The notes beneath the pieces were generated by a model that was not told the DNA's origin, ran no database searches, and saw only the letters and a program-made list of their open reading frames with translations. This document shows, piece by piece, positions 10,701 through 20,258 of a stretch of DNA of 64,000 bases (positions are counted from its first letter, which is position 1; the number at the start of each line of letters is the position of its first letter). The translations under genes were made by a program, and so were the position numbers. The DNA comes from Nilaparvata lugens (lineage: Eukaryota; Arthropoda; Insecta; Hemiptera; Delphacidae): NCBI RefSeq assembly GCF_014356525.2, contig NC_052515.1, forward strand, positions 22,637,212 through 22,701,211. The letters run 5' to 3'.

Positions 10701-13700
10701 AGAATATTGTGTGAAAATATTACAAATTTATTAAAAATTTACAAACATGTTTCAACACCTATGTTCTGTATGCTAGGTTTTTATTATGGATAAATATCAA
10801 CAAAAATAGTATCTGAAGTCCTTGAAATATTTTGGTGTTGTTGATTTTTCCAAACTGTTTGATATGTCAGGGGAAATTATCATTATTATTTTTTTTGTAG
10901 ATTGTTGGAGATAAATGGGGTTGCTTAACAAATCAGCAATACCAACTCTCCACTTGCTATTGTCCTGGTAGAGAGGATGGTGAAACAGACACTACTAGTT
11001 GCCTCGACATTGCTACCAGCGAGTCTTTTCAAGGTGGTACTTGCATCGAAATAGTAAACCACAATAACAAACTCGAAATAAACAAAAGCATGATCAGGTA
11101 AACAATAATTTTCGCACTCCTCATTTCATTCTCCTTAGTAAATATTTCAATCAAACACTCAATCAATCAATTTATTCAGCCTGACGATACAGTAGTACAT
11201 AAGGCTATGTCTCAAAGGCTATTCAATTACTAAAGGCTACTTAGTACAATATTACTTTTGACTTGGAGGAATATGCGGCGCAGAGAAATTTGAGGGAGAT
11301 CAGCCAATTACAGTGATGGATAGAGTCATAGGTAAAAGCGCAGTTGCCAATTTGTCGATTAGATTGAGTTAACTCAATGCTTTCAGAGAGGAAACTTTGT
11401 AAGTTTAGCATGAGGGCTTGGATACTCACTAGAAATTAGAGAACGCTGGCTGGTTCAGAACGGTAACATCGCCGCCGTTGTATCCCTACCACTGTATGCC
11501 TTCTCTGCTGCGCACGTCCCTCCCAAGTCAAAAGTAATTTTGTACCGAGTATAAAACCGTTCTCCTCGTCTATAAACTTTAGTGTACTAATACAATCTAT
11601 AGTCTGCAAAGCTACGAGAAAATCCCTGGATTGTATAGTTAAATATGATTATTTTTAATTATTTATTATACTTATTAATGTAAGTGGAGAAATAATATTG
11701 CCACAATATTTTTAACTTCACGTACATCAATAACTAACAATAATAGAATGATAGTAAGTAGAGATGCAATCCAGAGATTTTCTGTCGCTCAATTTGAGAA
11801 CATCCTGGAAATGAAGCATTTCTATTCAAGTTAATTATTATGAATCTGAAATTTGTTCAAATTGCAATTAATTCATTTTCAATTTGTTCAAATTCCAATT
11901 TATGCCTTCTCTGCTGCGCACGTCTCTCCCAAGTCAAAAGTAATTTTGTACCGAGTATGAAACCGGCCTCCTTGTCAATAAACTTTATAGTGTACTAATA
12001 CAATCTATAGTCTGCAAAGCTACGAGAAAATCCCTGGATTGTATAGTTAAATATGATTATTTTTAATTATTTATTATTCTTATTAATGTAAGTGGAGAAA
12101 TAATATTGCCACAATATTTTTAACTTCACGTACATCAATAACTAACAATAATAGAATGATAGGAAGTAAAGATGCAATCCAGAGATTTTCTGTCGCTCAA
12201 TTTGAGAACATCCTGGAAATGAAGCATTTCTATTCAAGTTAATTATTATGAATCTGAAATTTGTTCAGATTGCAATTAATTCATTTTCAATTGTTCAAAT
12301 TCCAATTTATACATTTTCTATTTGTTCAAATTGCAATTTATACATTTTCTATTTAATAGCTATTCAAAATTTTTCAGATTATTCACGTGTGGTTTTTCTT
12401 GTCCTGGGCAGATTTTCATAGAATTAACTTACAAGTCAACTTCTCCCATAGCATTGGTGCTATTTGTTCAGGATGAGAAACGTATCAGGTAAGAATCTGC
12501 TGTAGTTCAGTAGTCGAAACTTGTATTTTTATTTATTCATCTATCTGTTTAATGATTTTTTAATAATTTAATAATAAAATAAGTATTCCATGACTACTTA
12601 TCAGAAGATTAGGAATTGCTATTGTTATCAAGGCCAGTACAACCTAGATCAACCGTCACTGTCACATCATCGTTGAAACTACAATAATTGACAATAATAT
12701 TAACAAGAAGATTTATGTGCGAGTTTTTCGTATTTTTTCAGCTTTTCCGGTTGGAAAAATATTAAAAAATTTCGTTCAATTAATTATTTGACTTCACTGG
12801 CAATTAAATAATTCAAATATCATGATTCCTTCCTTGATATTAAATAAAAATCATCTACATGATCAATGAAATATTGGTTCAATTCTAACTAATAAAAACA
12901 ATATATTGGTTTTTTAAATGTTTTAATCAAAGGGTACTACAAGTTTGTATATTGTTTTTATTAATTTGAATAAAGTAGTCCATATAAGTGAAGTGTTTTT
13001 ATGGTTCAATTCTGTTTCTAAAGCATATATGCATAAAAAACTTGAGAACTTACATTCCTTAAGCCATATATGATTATTCCAATTTTACAATTTAGTTCAA
13101 TGAATTATTCATTTGTTTAATCATTCAGAATCACACAACTTGTAGAAATGTACCACAGCCACAGGCTCAAGCCCAAAAACGGTTATCTATTTATTAATTC
13201 ATCAATGATAATAATTAATCAAGTAATCTGTATTTGTTTTTTTTTTACATTTTAGAAAAGTGTTCTTGACCTCAGTGGATTGTCTTGTTGAATTGTCAGA
13301 TACCAATTCTAGAGTGAGGAAAATCGAAAGAAATTCACACATTGATATCCTGAAACGGGTTTCCAAGCAAGTTCATCAGAATGGTTGGTTAACTGAGTGA
13401 GTATTTTCAATTAATTTAATAGATATTAGTTGCAATTCTCAAGCGGACTCGCCATTGTTAACTAAGTCAATTTGCAATAATGTTTACGAAATACGGTGGT
13501 AAAACTGATCAGATATCATCGCAAGGAGGCTAACTTCATGTCCTGAAAGTTTAGTTTCATATGGATCAATTTAGCCGTTTTTGAAAATAAGTAATTTGTC
13601 TCGTTACTTATTGGATGACCCTCGTCGAAGTCAAGTTCCAATAACTAAGTTTTTGTGAATTACTCGAAAGAACCGTGCTCAACTTTTCTCGAAAAGTTGT

Positions 13701-14708
13701 TCAACTTTTCTCAACTTTGGTTTTTTCAAAACCAAGTTGAAGTTTTAATGGTAGTTTATGCAACAGATGTATTAGAAGAGTTTCCTATTGAGCCGGGAAC
13801 ACTCCTGTCCGATCCCACTGTCGGACGACTGATGTATGACATCGAAATAGATAACGGACTTGAATGCGGCAAACCCCTCCTGTCTGTCGTAAGACCTGTT
13901 CCACCCAACATAGAAGATCGTACATGAGTCGGTCGGAACGCTGCCTATTATAGGCTATACATTGGAGTGATCCGTGGTCTAGTGGATAGAGTGCTTGCGT
14001 AGCAGCATAGAGATCCCGGGTTCGAACCCCTCTCATTACCAAAGTTTTTTAACCAGATCACTCCCGTGTTATCGGATGGGCACGTTAAACTGTCGGTCCC
14101 GGCTGAAGTATGACAGTCGTAAGGCCCATTGACGGCTTAAATTATATATTCAGGCGGTGGAACATTCCGAAAGGGAACTCCCCACCAACAAAAGCCATAC
14201 GAATTTATTTTTTTATAGGCTATACATTGTTAAAAACGATCTGGCAACGTTGCGGAGCTAGAAAAGGGTAGCGTTATCTGCTTTGTCGAATGATAGACAA
14301 GGATATCAACACCAATAATCAAATACTGTCATTATAACAAGGACCTCACTGTAGGTAACATTTCATCCATGTCTGGAAACGTGTTCATTGTAAGTTAAAA
14401 GTTATAAAAACTAACAGATAATAAATAATTTGTATGTTTATTTGCAGCACATTTGTGTACGATTAATAATCAAATACTGTCATTATAACATGGACCTCAC
14501 TGTACATTTTTCCATGTCTGACTCTGAAAACTTGTTCATTGTAAGTTACAAGTTATAAAAACCAAACAGAAAATAAATCAGTTTCTTTATTTGCAGCGCA
14601 TTCGTGTACGATTTGATCGGCAGGACCATCATCGAAATAGATTTTGTAAATCTTGGTGTTGAGAAATCTACAGTTCTCCTTGGAGAATTATCGCTACAGA
14701 AAAGATAA
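4571..14708 (+). CDS. ENGASE: Cytosolic endo-beta-N-acetylglucosaminidase, GH85 (5' exons not seen)
   Basis: Eight exons: 4571-4717, 5748-6051, 8287-8448, 9855-10070, 10901-11097, 12378-12488, 13256-13396 and 14597-14708 (stop TAA). All have AG/GT borders. The product cuts the GlcNAc-GlcNAc core of free or protein-linked N-glycans in the cytosol. Family blocks appear in order: F-F-H-W and I-Y-F-S-H, then T-A-H-R-H-G; the catalytic F-D-G-Y-L-L-N-I-E-N (Asn and Glu); V-I-W-Y-D-S-V; C-D-G-I-F-L-N-Y; V-G-V-D-V-F-G-R-G; H-K-H-G-L-S-T-A-I-F-A-P-G-W; and L-P-F-K-T-S-F-C. The accessory C-terminal domain ends in L-L-G-E-L-S-L. Exons 1-3 as written need about eight one-base corrections, nearly all in homopolymers; exons 4-8 need none. 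Either the assembly is unpolished there or the 5' half is decaying; I favour the first. Upstream exons carrying the expected C-H-D-M region were not found. Confidence 0.85.
5748..6051 (+). CDS. ENGASE: ENGASE exon b with catalytic N-x-E (frameshifted as written)
   Basis: Acceptor TTTTACAG and donor GTCAGT. It encodes T-E-Y-D-P-D-K, F-D-G-Y-L-L-N-I-E-N (the GH85 catalytic Asn and Glu) and V-I-W-Y-D-S-V. Slips occur at 5753 (TT for TTT) and at 5826 and 5942. The last two are the same event, TAATGAGA where TAAATGAGA restores the frame. Confidence 0.85.
6906..7290 (-). pseudogene. Non-LTR retrotransposon 3' fragment in an ENGASE intron
   Basis: The minus-strand frame 7254-6919 (111 residues, open further upstream) reads R-L-R-W-L-G-H-V-Q-R-M, then G-R-P-R-R-R-W-L-E-D-V and W-R-R-I-V-Q-E-A-K. 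This is the conserved extreme C-terminus of a common insect non-LTR reverse transcriptase family. It ends with the element's 3' sequence near 6906. It is a 5'-truncated insertion; no reverse transcriptase core is present. Confidence 0.8.
7585..8270 (-). pseudogene. Penelope-like element 3' fragment with GIY-YIG endonuclease remnant
   Basis: On the minus strand from about 8265 to 8035 the frame reads C-N-A-C-Y-V-G-Q-T-G-R-S-F-K. After frame changes it reads F-A-E-H, V-K-E-N-V-E-F and I-L-E-A-L-E-I. This is the order of the GIY-YIG endonuclease at the C-terminus of Penelope-like retroelements. Several frame breaks would be mended by single T insertions; others need more, so decay is likely too. 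The sequence down to 7585 includes 'ACCGGTTTCGG' and 'CATTGTCAATC', motifs I associate with the ends of such elements. The fragment stops only about 20 bases short of the ENGASE exon acceptor at 8286. Confidence 0.7.
8287..8448 (+). CDS. ENGASE: ENGASE exon c (frameshifted as written)
   Basis: Acceptor TGTTGCAG and donor GTAAGT. It encodes V-F-F-D-L-C-D-G-I-F-L-N-Y and V-G-V-D-V-F-G-R-G ending in a four-glycine run and F-N. Slips fall at 8291-8294 (T4 for T5), near 8364-8367 (one G short) and at 8386 (TT for TTT). The phase to the next exon is also one base off, which an extra G at 9855 would mend. Confidence 0.8.
8570..9400. repeat. Direct duplication flanking a MITE
   Basis: The roughly 110-bp segments 8570-8680 and 9286-9400 match closely, sharing 'AAATATATTTTATTTGTTAAG' apart from its last base and 'GTAAATCT'. 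They flank the MITE at 8690-9285. The arrangement is a tandem duplication split by a MITE, far longer than a target-site duplication. Confidence 0.75.
8690..9285. mobile_element. Foldback MITE, mariner-type ends (TATACAGGGTGTCCC)
   Basis: Nearly the whole 596 bp is one inverted repeat. The left arm from 'TATACAGGGTGTCCCATGAA' is mirrored by '...GGGACACCCTGTATA', and the arms continue to a centre near 8985. The ends carry TA, as expected for Tc1/mariner insertions. No coding capacity. It sits in the ENGASE intron 3' of the exon 8287-8448. Confidence 0.88.
9494..9600. repeat. Dispersed repeat, also at 14240-14360
   Basis: The block 'TATCTGCTTTG(C/T)C(T/G)AATGA' with 'ACAAGGATA' and 'CTGTC(T)TTATAAC' recurs at 14270-14350. 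Its nature is unknown. Confidence 0.6.
9855..10070 (+). CDS. ENGASE: ENGASE exon d (clean)
   Basis: Acceptor TTTCCAG, donor GTATGT, 72 uninterrupted codons. It carries H-G-L-S-T-A-I-F-A-P-G-W, then F-W-S-H-I-W-P-Y-L and L-P-F-K-T-S-F-C-I-G, all diagnostic of GH85. Confidence 0.88.
10112..10680. repeat. Interspersed repeat family B, copy 1
   Basis: Begins 'GACCGAGTGAAGTGAGATCT' and contains 'CCGCATTTACGGCGAAACGC' and 'CTTTTCTCTGCTTTCAACTC'. It is about 80-90 percent similar by eye to 37868-38475. No ORF; probably a non-autonomous element. It lies inside an ENGASE intron. Confidence 0.75.
10901..11097 (+). CDS. ENGASE: ENGASE exon e (clean)
   Basis: Acceptor TTTTGTAG, donor GTAAAC, open in one frame throughout. 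It starts the post-barrel region with N-Q-Q-Y-Q-L-S and S-F-Q-G-G-T-C, where the family has an aromatic/G-G segment. It is cysteine-rich for this protein. Confidence 0.8.
11495..12310. repeat. 406-bp tandem duplication in an ENGASE intron
   Basis: Units 11495-11900 and 11901-about 12306 both begin 'TATGCCTTCTCTGCTGCGC' and differ at only a handful of positions, so the duplication is recent. A third, partial stretch of 'TTTGTTCAAATT(C/G)CAATTTAT' follows. The duplicate ends about 70 bases before the exon at 12378 and leaves the acceptor intact. Confidence 0.9.
12378..12488 (+). CDS. ENGASE: ENGASE exon f (clean)
   Basis: Acceptor TTTTTCAG, donor GTAAGA. Encodes R-L-F-T-C then a beta-rich stretch ending K-R-I-R. 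The phase (two bases carried in, two carried out) joins its neighbours without a stop. Confidence 0.78.
13256..13396 (+). CDS. ENGASE: ENGASE exon g (clean)
   Basis: Acceptor ACATTTTAG, donor GTGAGT. Encodes V-D-C-L-V-E-L and ends N-G-W-L-T-(D). Matches the family layout, where a tryptophan segment precedes the last strand pair. Confidence 0.75.
13965..14213 (+). mobile_element. tRNA-derived SINE with 16-bp target-site duplication
   Basis: The head is tRNA-like with RNA polymerase III boxes: A-box 'TGGTCTAGTGG' near 13977 and B-box 'GGTTCGAACCC' near 14019. The body contains 'GGGCACGTTAAACTGTCGG', and a T-rich tail ends at 14213. The direct repeat TATAGGCTATACATTG occurs at 13949-13964 and 14214-14229 with no mismatch, so the insertion is young. 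It lies in the last ENGASE intron in sense orientation. Confidence 0.92.
14314..14612. repeat. 151-bp tandem duplication spanning a splice acceptor
   Basis: Unit 1 (about 14314-14464) and unit 2 (about 14465-14612) share 'AATCAAATACTGTCATTATA' and 'TTATTTGCAGC(A/G)CATT(T/C)GTGTACGATT'. Each copy carries the polypyrimidine tract, the AG and the first bases of the last ENGASE exon. Only the second copy continues into exon sequence. Confidence 0.85.
14597..14708 (+). CDS. ENGASE: ENGASE last exon (clean)
   Basis: Acceptor TTATTTGCAG. Encodes A-F-V-Y-D-L-I-G-R and ends L-L-G-E-L-S-L-Q-K-R then TAA. The L-G-E-(I/L) block is the usual C-terminus of ENGASE. A decoy copy of the acceptor with the first exon bases lies 150 bp upstream. 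Confidence 0.8.
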
Positions 14709-15341
14709 ATTAAAGTACCTAGTCACTAGACTAGTAAAATAGAGTACAATGATGTAATAGAAGCACCTGTTACTTCTACCTATTTTTGGATTTGCTACTT
14801 GATAAAAAAGGCTATGGTCAGTGCTTCCCAACCGTTTCTCTACCTATCAAAATAATACAATCTATATTATAAATTGTTTCAGCTATTATAATGTATAAAT
14901 TGGCTATATGGTCTCTTGTGGAAAATTGTTGAATACTCAAAGATTTACTGAAGATATATAATTCTATTAAAAAAGTTATGCAGATCTCAGAATATGGTTA
15001 ATTTCAATTTATTATTTGTTCCTATCGGAGCGAACAATTCAAATTCGAATTACTTCTATTATTCAATGAATTCGAGGAACAAAGTACATTACTGCACCCT
15101 CATATGAATAGACTTTCCAATTGGATGTTTTGTCTGTCTACGAAAGTAATTGTAGAAGTAATAATAATATAAGGCTACAATTATTATTTTAAATGCCGAT
15201 TATACATTTTTCAAGAATAGGTGATAAAATTGAGGTTGATTCATTGGTGTCCAAAGCGATAGTTATTGTCGAACATACAATCACCAAACTCCTTAAATAC
15301 TAACTGAGAACTCGCTTGGCTCGTTCAATAATTATTGTCAT

Positions 15342-15347
15342 AAATAA
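15342..15347 (+). terminator. Possible ENGASE poly(A) signal AATAAA
   Basis: AATAAA followed by an A-run, about 630 bases after the ENGASE stop codon. AT-rich sequence makes chance matches common. Confidence 0.3.
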
Positions 15348-15348
15348 A

Positions 15349-16174
15349 AAAAAAATGATGAGTCTACTTTTGTGATTGATTTATGTAGTACTGTACTCAA
15401 GTTTAAAATATTTTTCAAGTTATCTGAAATTGCTTTGTTGGAGAGAGATATATTGATTGTTATTATTTCTTCATATTCTATTGTTATAACATATTTACGA
15501 AATAATATAATATTTTGCTCAATTTTCCACAATATTCTAGCTATAAATATTAATTTGAAACCTCATTGTTCCATAAACGTGATAAATTTATGTATTTTTA
15601 GATTTTATTAAATATTTTTATAAGCGTTCTCATGTTATTGTTCAATCCTCACAATACCTTACCATATTTTTAATCTTGAATGATTGATTTTATCTTCAGC
15701 TAAGAAAAATTGAATTGAATATATGGAGGTGCATGAAAAAATCTGGTGCATGGAATTCCAACATTTTGAAGCTGTGTGAGTACTACTCCATTTGCAGTTG
15801 GGAGATTTGTGCTATTTACAGTAGTTGTAATACTTAGCCTACATACTTTGTTTTGTAGAAGTGTTTATAGTTTTACATTGTAGTTTGAGAATGAAAGTAG
15901 TGTAATTTGTCTCAATATCTGCAGATTTGGAAGTAACTACTGTAGTAAATTTCTTTTTTAATTTTATTTTGATCTTTCTGATAGCTTGTTTTTTTTTAGT
16001 TCGCCCAACAAGGCGTCTACTAGAGCTTTTGAAATTTAAATACACATTTTGTAGTAGAAAAAGATAAACTTATTCATATATTCATGTTAACAATTTATTA
16101 TTCTGGAATTAAAAAATTAATACGTCTTATTTCTTTCCCCAGTGGTTTGGAACTCACCTCAACTGTAGTTTCAT
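15349..16174. other. Intergenic AT-rich sequence
   Basis: Nothing beyond short chance ORFs and homopolymer runs. Confidence 0.5.
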
Positions 16175-16655
16175 TTATTATCCTTTCAGCAGACGCGCTG
16201 TTGTAAAAAGTACAACAGTGTCAGATTTTTGGCTGCACAAAACTATTGAATGGGGTGGTGTCAGTGAATGTGTGTCACATATGCATTCCAAAATTTTCTC
16301 CCCATTTCTCCACTGAGTTGCAGCATCAATCTAGCAATGGTTCAGTCTTTAGGTGCCATATAGTCGGGACAGTGCAAAACTATGATAGGGAAAGACCTGC
16401 ATAAAGGGACTGTAAACGTACCAATAAAAGAATTGATGGCTTTGCTTGGTCTACATTATTGGGCTACGAAATGGTAATCATTCATTATAGGCGTAAAATG
16501 ATCCAATGAGATGAGAATAGTAATAATTATACAATTAATTAATATATTTTGACAGTAAACAGAGTACATAACACTTGGAAAATTGGATGTTGTAAAAATT
16601 ACAACACGCTACTGCTCGTGTGATTGAGTAGGGCGCGACTACCGGAAGGTTATGG
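16175..16655 (-). mobile_element. MITE family D, copy 2 (inverted relative to copy 1)
   Basis: The reverse complement matches 1741-2163 over its length, including 'GGGCGCGACTACCGGAAGG' at one end and 'GACGCGCTGTTGTA' at the other. The left terminal repeat is degraded (CCTTTCAGCAGACGCGC), so this copy is older. Confidence 0.75.
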
Positions 16656-18309
16656 TATATCAATACGTTTTCTATTAAAAGTATCATGAAAAATGAAAAA
16701 GAATGTTTATAAAAAATACAGTAAAATGAAATAAACAGCATCCAGTTCACTTACTTCAAATGAATGATCAGCAATATACAATGCAGGATGCTCTATAAAT
16801 AATAATATTAATTGAATATGTTATCTTTTGCATCCATACCAACTGTAATAGAAACCATACTATATAACTTATTATTACAATTTATCATTCAATATTACTA
16901 TTATAATATGACTAAAAGTGAGCAAATCTTTCTGAAAATTGAAAATAATAATAGGCAATTTTATGTGCAATAGAACGGCTTAAGTGAAAGCTTCTATAGT
17001 GAGATTCTCTTCTAACTGGCTGAATGGGAAGCTGCAAGCAGTGATACTATTCATAAGGAAAGCTGACAGTTTTAAGTATCTATATCTTACTGAACTGTTT
17101 CTGTTTTACAAATTCAATGCCATTGAGAAACAATGAACAACAAATCAATTCTCACTTATTTAGTATTGATATAGTACATAATAGAAATATAGGATATTAA
17201 AATAAATTTTCTAGAGAAGTTGAAACTAATAATGCTAGAAAATAAGAGGAACACCATTAAAATGGATGGTAATAGAGTGTTGGGTAATATTGCATCTTTC
17301 AAGTTTTAACCTTGTACTTAATATAATAGAGCTTGGAAGATTATCATAGGTAGTCCAGAATAAATACCATTTGGAAGGCCCAAGTGACCTTTCCTCCTCT
17401 GTCATTAATTTAATATCAGTTTAAATCGTTTTGGTACTCTGCTAACAAGTGACTGCGGTATCTATTATAAGAACTCAAATAATATGTGTTTAGTAAACTA
17501 AACTCTTTTTCTTTCAATTAGATTCTTCAGCTATTCAACTATGTGCCGGAAATAACTGAAAATACAATATATAACTGAAAATAGTAGAAAAATATTGTTT
17601 TAAACAACCCCTGAGTTAATACAGTGTGGGGTCGTTCATGTTCAAAAATAATCAATTATATTGTCAAATTTCCATCTGATACTCAATATTATCATACTGT
17701 AATAACATAGGTGATAAAATGTACACTATGAAAAGATATATTGTGTAATTTCGCCGTATTAAGGTGGAATAAAAACGATAAAAGAGATTCAGTCTAACCA
17801 AAAAAGACCACTGCAGATGATCCCTTAGTGCATTGAAACTTAAGTTTGGCTTAATTAAATTATGTGGACAATATCGTTTTTATTTCACCTTAATTATAGG
17901 TAATCTTTAATTAAAAATCAGAGCTCTTTATAGACACATTTGAACAGACATTCATTTTTATTGATGGAGAGTGAGGTAGGCTACACTACTTCCACAAAGT
18001 CCAATCTAAACTTCCTACTTTATTGTTAGTCTGCTATTTTGTATTTTTCGATTCATAATGTGGTAAGCTGACCAGATTTGTGAATACCTATTAATATGTT
18101 AGAATTAAATTATTGATTTGAATTCAAATTTGTTCATTTAGGATTAAATTTTAAATTCCGTGACGGAAACGTTGATTTTGTGTTTGACGTTTTCAAATCG
18201 CTATGATACGCTAAGTTATCAATATTGGGCTGAAGACTCGTAATGAAGACAGAACCAAACAATCCAAAGTCCGATAATTTGATTAAAATTAATGGAGTTT
18301 TAGACGATC
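16656..18309. other. Intergenic, with one partial hairpin-family copy
   Basis: Mostly AT-rich sequence. A partial copy of the 70-bp hairpin family (see 51790-51976) lies at about 17011-17080: 'TGGCTGAATGGGAAGC...TATTCATAAGGAAAGCTGACAG', with the 5' stem lost. No gene seen. Confidence 0.45.
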
Positions 18310-18936
18310 CAAAAAAATCTGGTGTGGCGCACTCACACAACTTTCCTTGCCGTTATGAAAATTGATCACCTGACGCTAGTGTTCCCGCGCATCTCAAGTC
18401 TACTATTCAACGATTTGAGCCAGCTGGTGACAGGGCAATAACGCTGGAGACACACGAGCTCTGCTATCTCTTCATAGTATTATTAATAGATTCAACAGTT
18501 GCCAACACTTTGCAGTTGGATAATCACATTTTCTCAAATTTCGAGCTTATTTTTGATTTTAGGTGAAAATGTTACCGAACATTAATTGTAGAGATTCTCA
18601 TGCTCAATCTTTTCCACTCGAAGAAATTTTTCTTTCAAATTGTATCTGAAGCCTGATAATTGAGAATCTCTGAAATTTTTACAGATATGGGACTTGTGGC
18701 AGTTGATAGAGCTTATCGATGACTATTTTAGGTATAACTTTAACCAAAATCGTTGGAGCCGTTTTTGAGAAAATCGCGAAAAACCCTGTTTTTGACAACA
18801 TTTTCGCCATTTTAGCCGCCATATTGAATCGCTTTTGATCGAAATTGTTTTTGTCGGATCCTTATATTGTAAGGACCTTACGTTCCAAATTTCAAGTCAT
18901 TCCGTTAATTGGGAGATGAGATATCGTGTACACAGA

Positions 18937-18974
<38 letters not shown>

Positions 18975-19112
18975 TACAGACCAATACCCAAAAATCACTT
19001 TTTTGGACTCAGGGAACCTTGAAACGCATAGAAATTTAGAAATTGGGGTACCTTAATTTTTTCGGAAAGCAATACTTTCCTTCCCTATGGTAATAGGGCA
19101 AGGAAAGTAAAA
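18310..19112. mobile_element. MITE-like element family A, copy 1
   Basis: Terminal inverted repeats ACTTTCCTTGCC (18340-18351) and GGCAAGGAAAGT (19098-19109). The left flank 'AATCTGGTGTGGCGCACTCA' recurs before the copy at 39470. The interior holds 'AAAATCGTTGGAGCCGTTTT', 'CCGCCAT', a CA microsatellite at about 18945-18971 and 'GACCAATACCCAAAAATCA'. Related copies are at 39470-40855 and 63340-64000. No transposase. Confidence 0.75.
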
Positions 19113-20143
19113 ACTATAAATTTGGTGATAAACCAAGTACTGTACTGTGATTGTTAATTTAAGGAAAATTTTCCTTCTTTCCTAATTTTTAATAAATTAT
19201 GGTACCGTAACGAAGTGAGAGATCGGAGTAGAGTTGCTCTTTGTTTAGGTTTCGCTAGGTTTATTTATCCTTTGTTAGGAAAAATATTGAAAGGAAAATA
19301 TTTGGAGAGTTTATAAAGAATAGGCGAATCAATGATTCGAGTCTCATATTTATAAACTCAAGATTAGACTGTACTGATCCACTTCAGTAAACAACTTTTA
19401 GCACATCCCCATCTAAAATAAGCTACCATTTATAGGTTCCCTTACATAGTTCCACCTGTACTAGGCAATTCCCAGTTGTAAGTATCACACATGTAGATAT
19501 ATTTACGGAAAATAATAGAAAGCTGGTTTTATTTCTACTTTTTGCATTTTTTACTTAATTTCCATTGGTTTCACTTCCTATAAGTACCGTTCCTTTTTTC
19601 CGGATTTAGCAACTCCCAGTAGGAAGTAACTAACACACATGAGGTTATTTAAGGAAAAGAATAGAAAGCATAGAGTACCTAGGTGTGGAGTCAGGAGTGG
19701 AGATGTTTTGCCCATTTTGGTCATTCGTCTCATTTCGAATTCTCAGTTGCTTGCCTCTAGTGTGCGCCCCTTACTATACGAATATAGTAGATCCTCTCTA
19801 GTTTCTAAACGGTTATTAGATCCAGATAAACACTTTCAACAGGATTAGTTCTATTGTCTCCAAATACAGTGTGATAAGATCTGTTCTATCATGGAAAATT
19901 CTAGACGAATGTTTGAGTAAGAATGTAGTACGGTAGAAAATATCCAGCGTCTGAAATGGATGATGTCTATATGTTCAGGTACCTAGTTAGTTTGCTTTTA
20001 AAATGAGGTAGGTTTTGTAAATGACAAAACGATACCTACAAAATAAAGAGGAAAAATCATATAAATTATATGCATTATTATATGATTTACATTTTGATAG
20101 TAATTAAATATAATTACAAAATGTATAATTTACTTGAATTTAA
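19113..20143. other. Intergenic, no gene seen
   Basis: AT-rich. Short ORFs here show no motif I recognise. Confidence 0.45.
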
Positions 20144-20258
20144 AAAAAACACTTTTGAAGTGAAAATGCACTTACTGACAGTCTGATGATGACCAACAAC
20201 AGGTCGAAACGATCGTCACTACAAAAGTAAGTGTATTTTCACTTCAAAAGTGTTTTTT
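20144..20258 (+). ncRNA. Hammerhead-ribozyme-like hairpin (possible Penelope-type remnant)
   Basis: Two 33-base arms (20144-20176 and 20226-20258) are complementary except for one G-U pair. Between them lie CTGATGA (20183-20189), GACC/GGTC around a loop, GAAAC (20206-20210), GATC and GTC (20215-20217). That is the order of a type I hammerhead with a minimal stem III, and AGT/ACT would form the base of stem I. One extra U sits between CUGAUGA and stem II, which departs from the canonical core, so self-cleavage is uncertain. Penelope-like elements are known to carry such motifs. Confidence 0.45.

Noticed and set aside
13977..14042. A functional tRNA gene
   Set aside because: A- and B-boxes are present but the acceptor stem does not pair, and a SINE body, tail and target duplication surround it.
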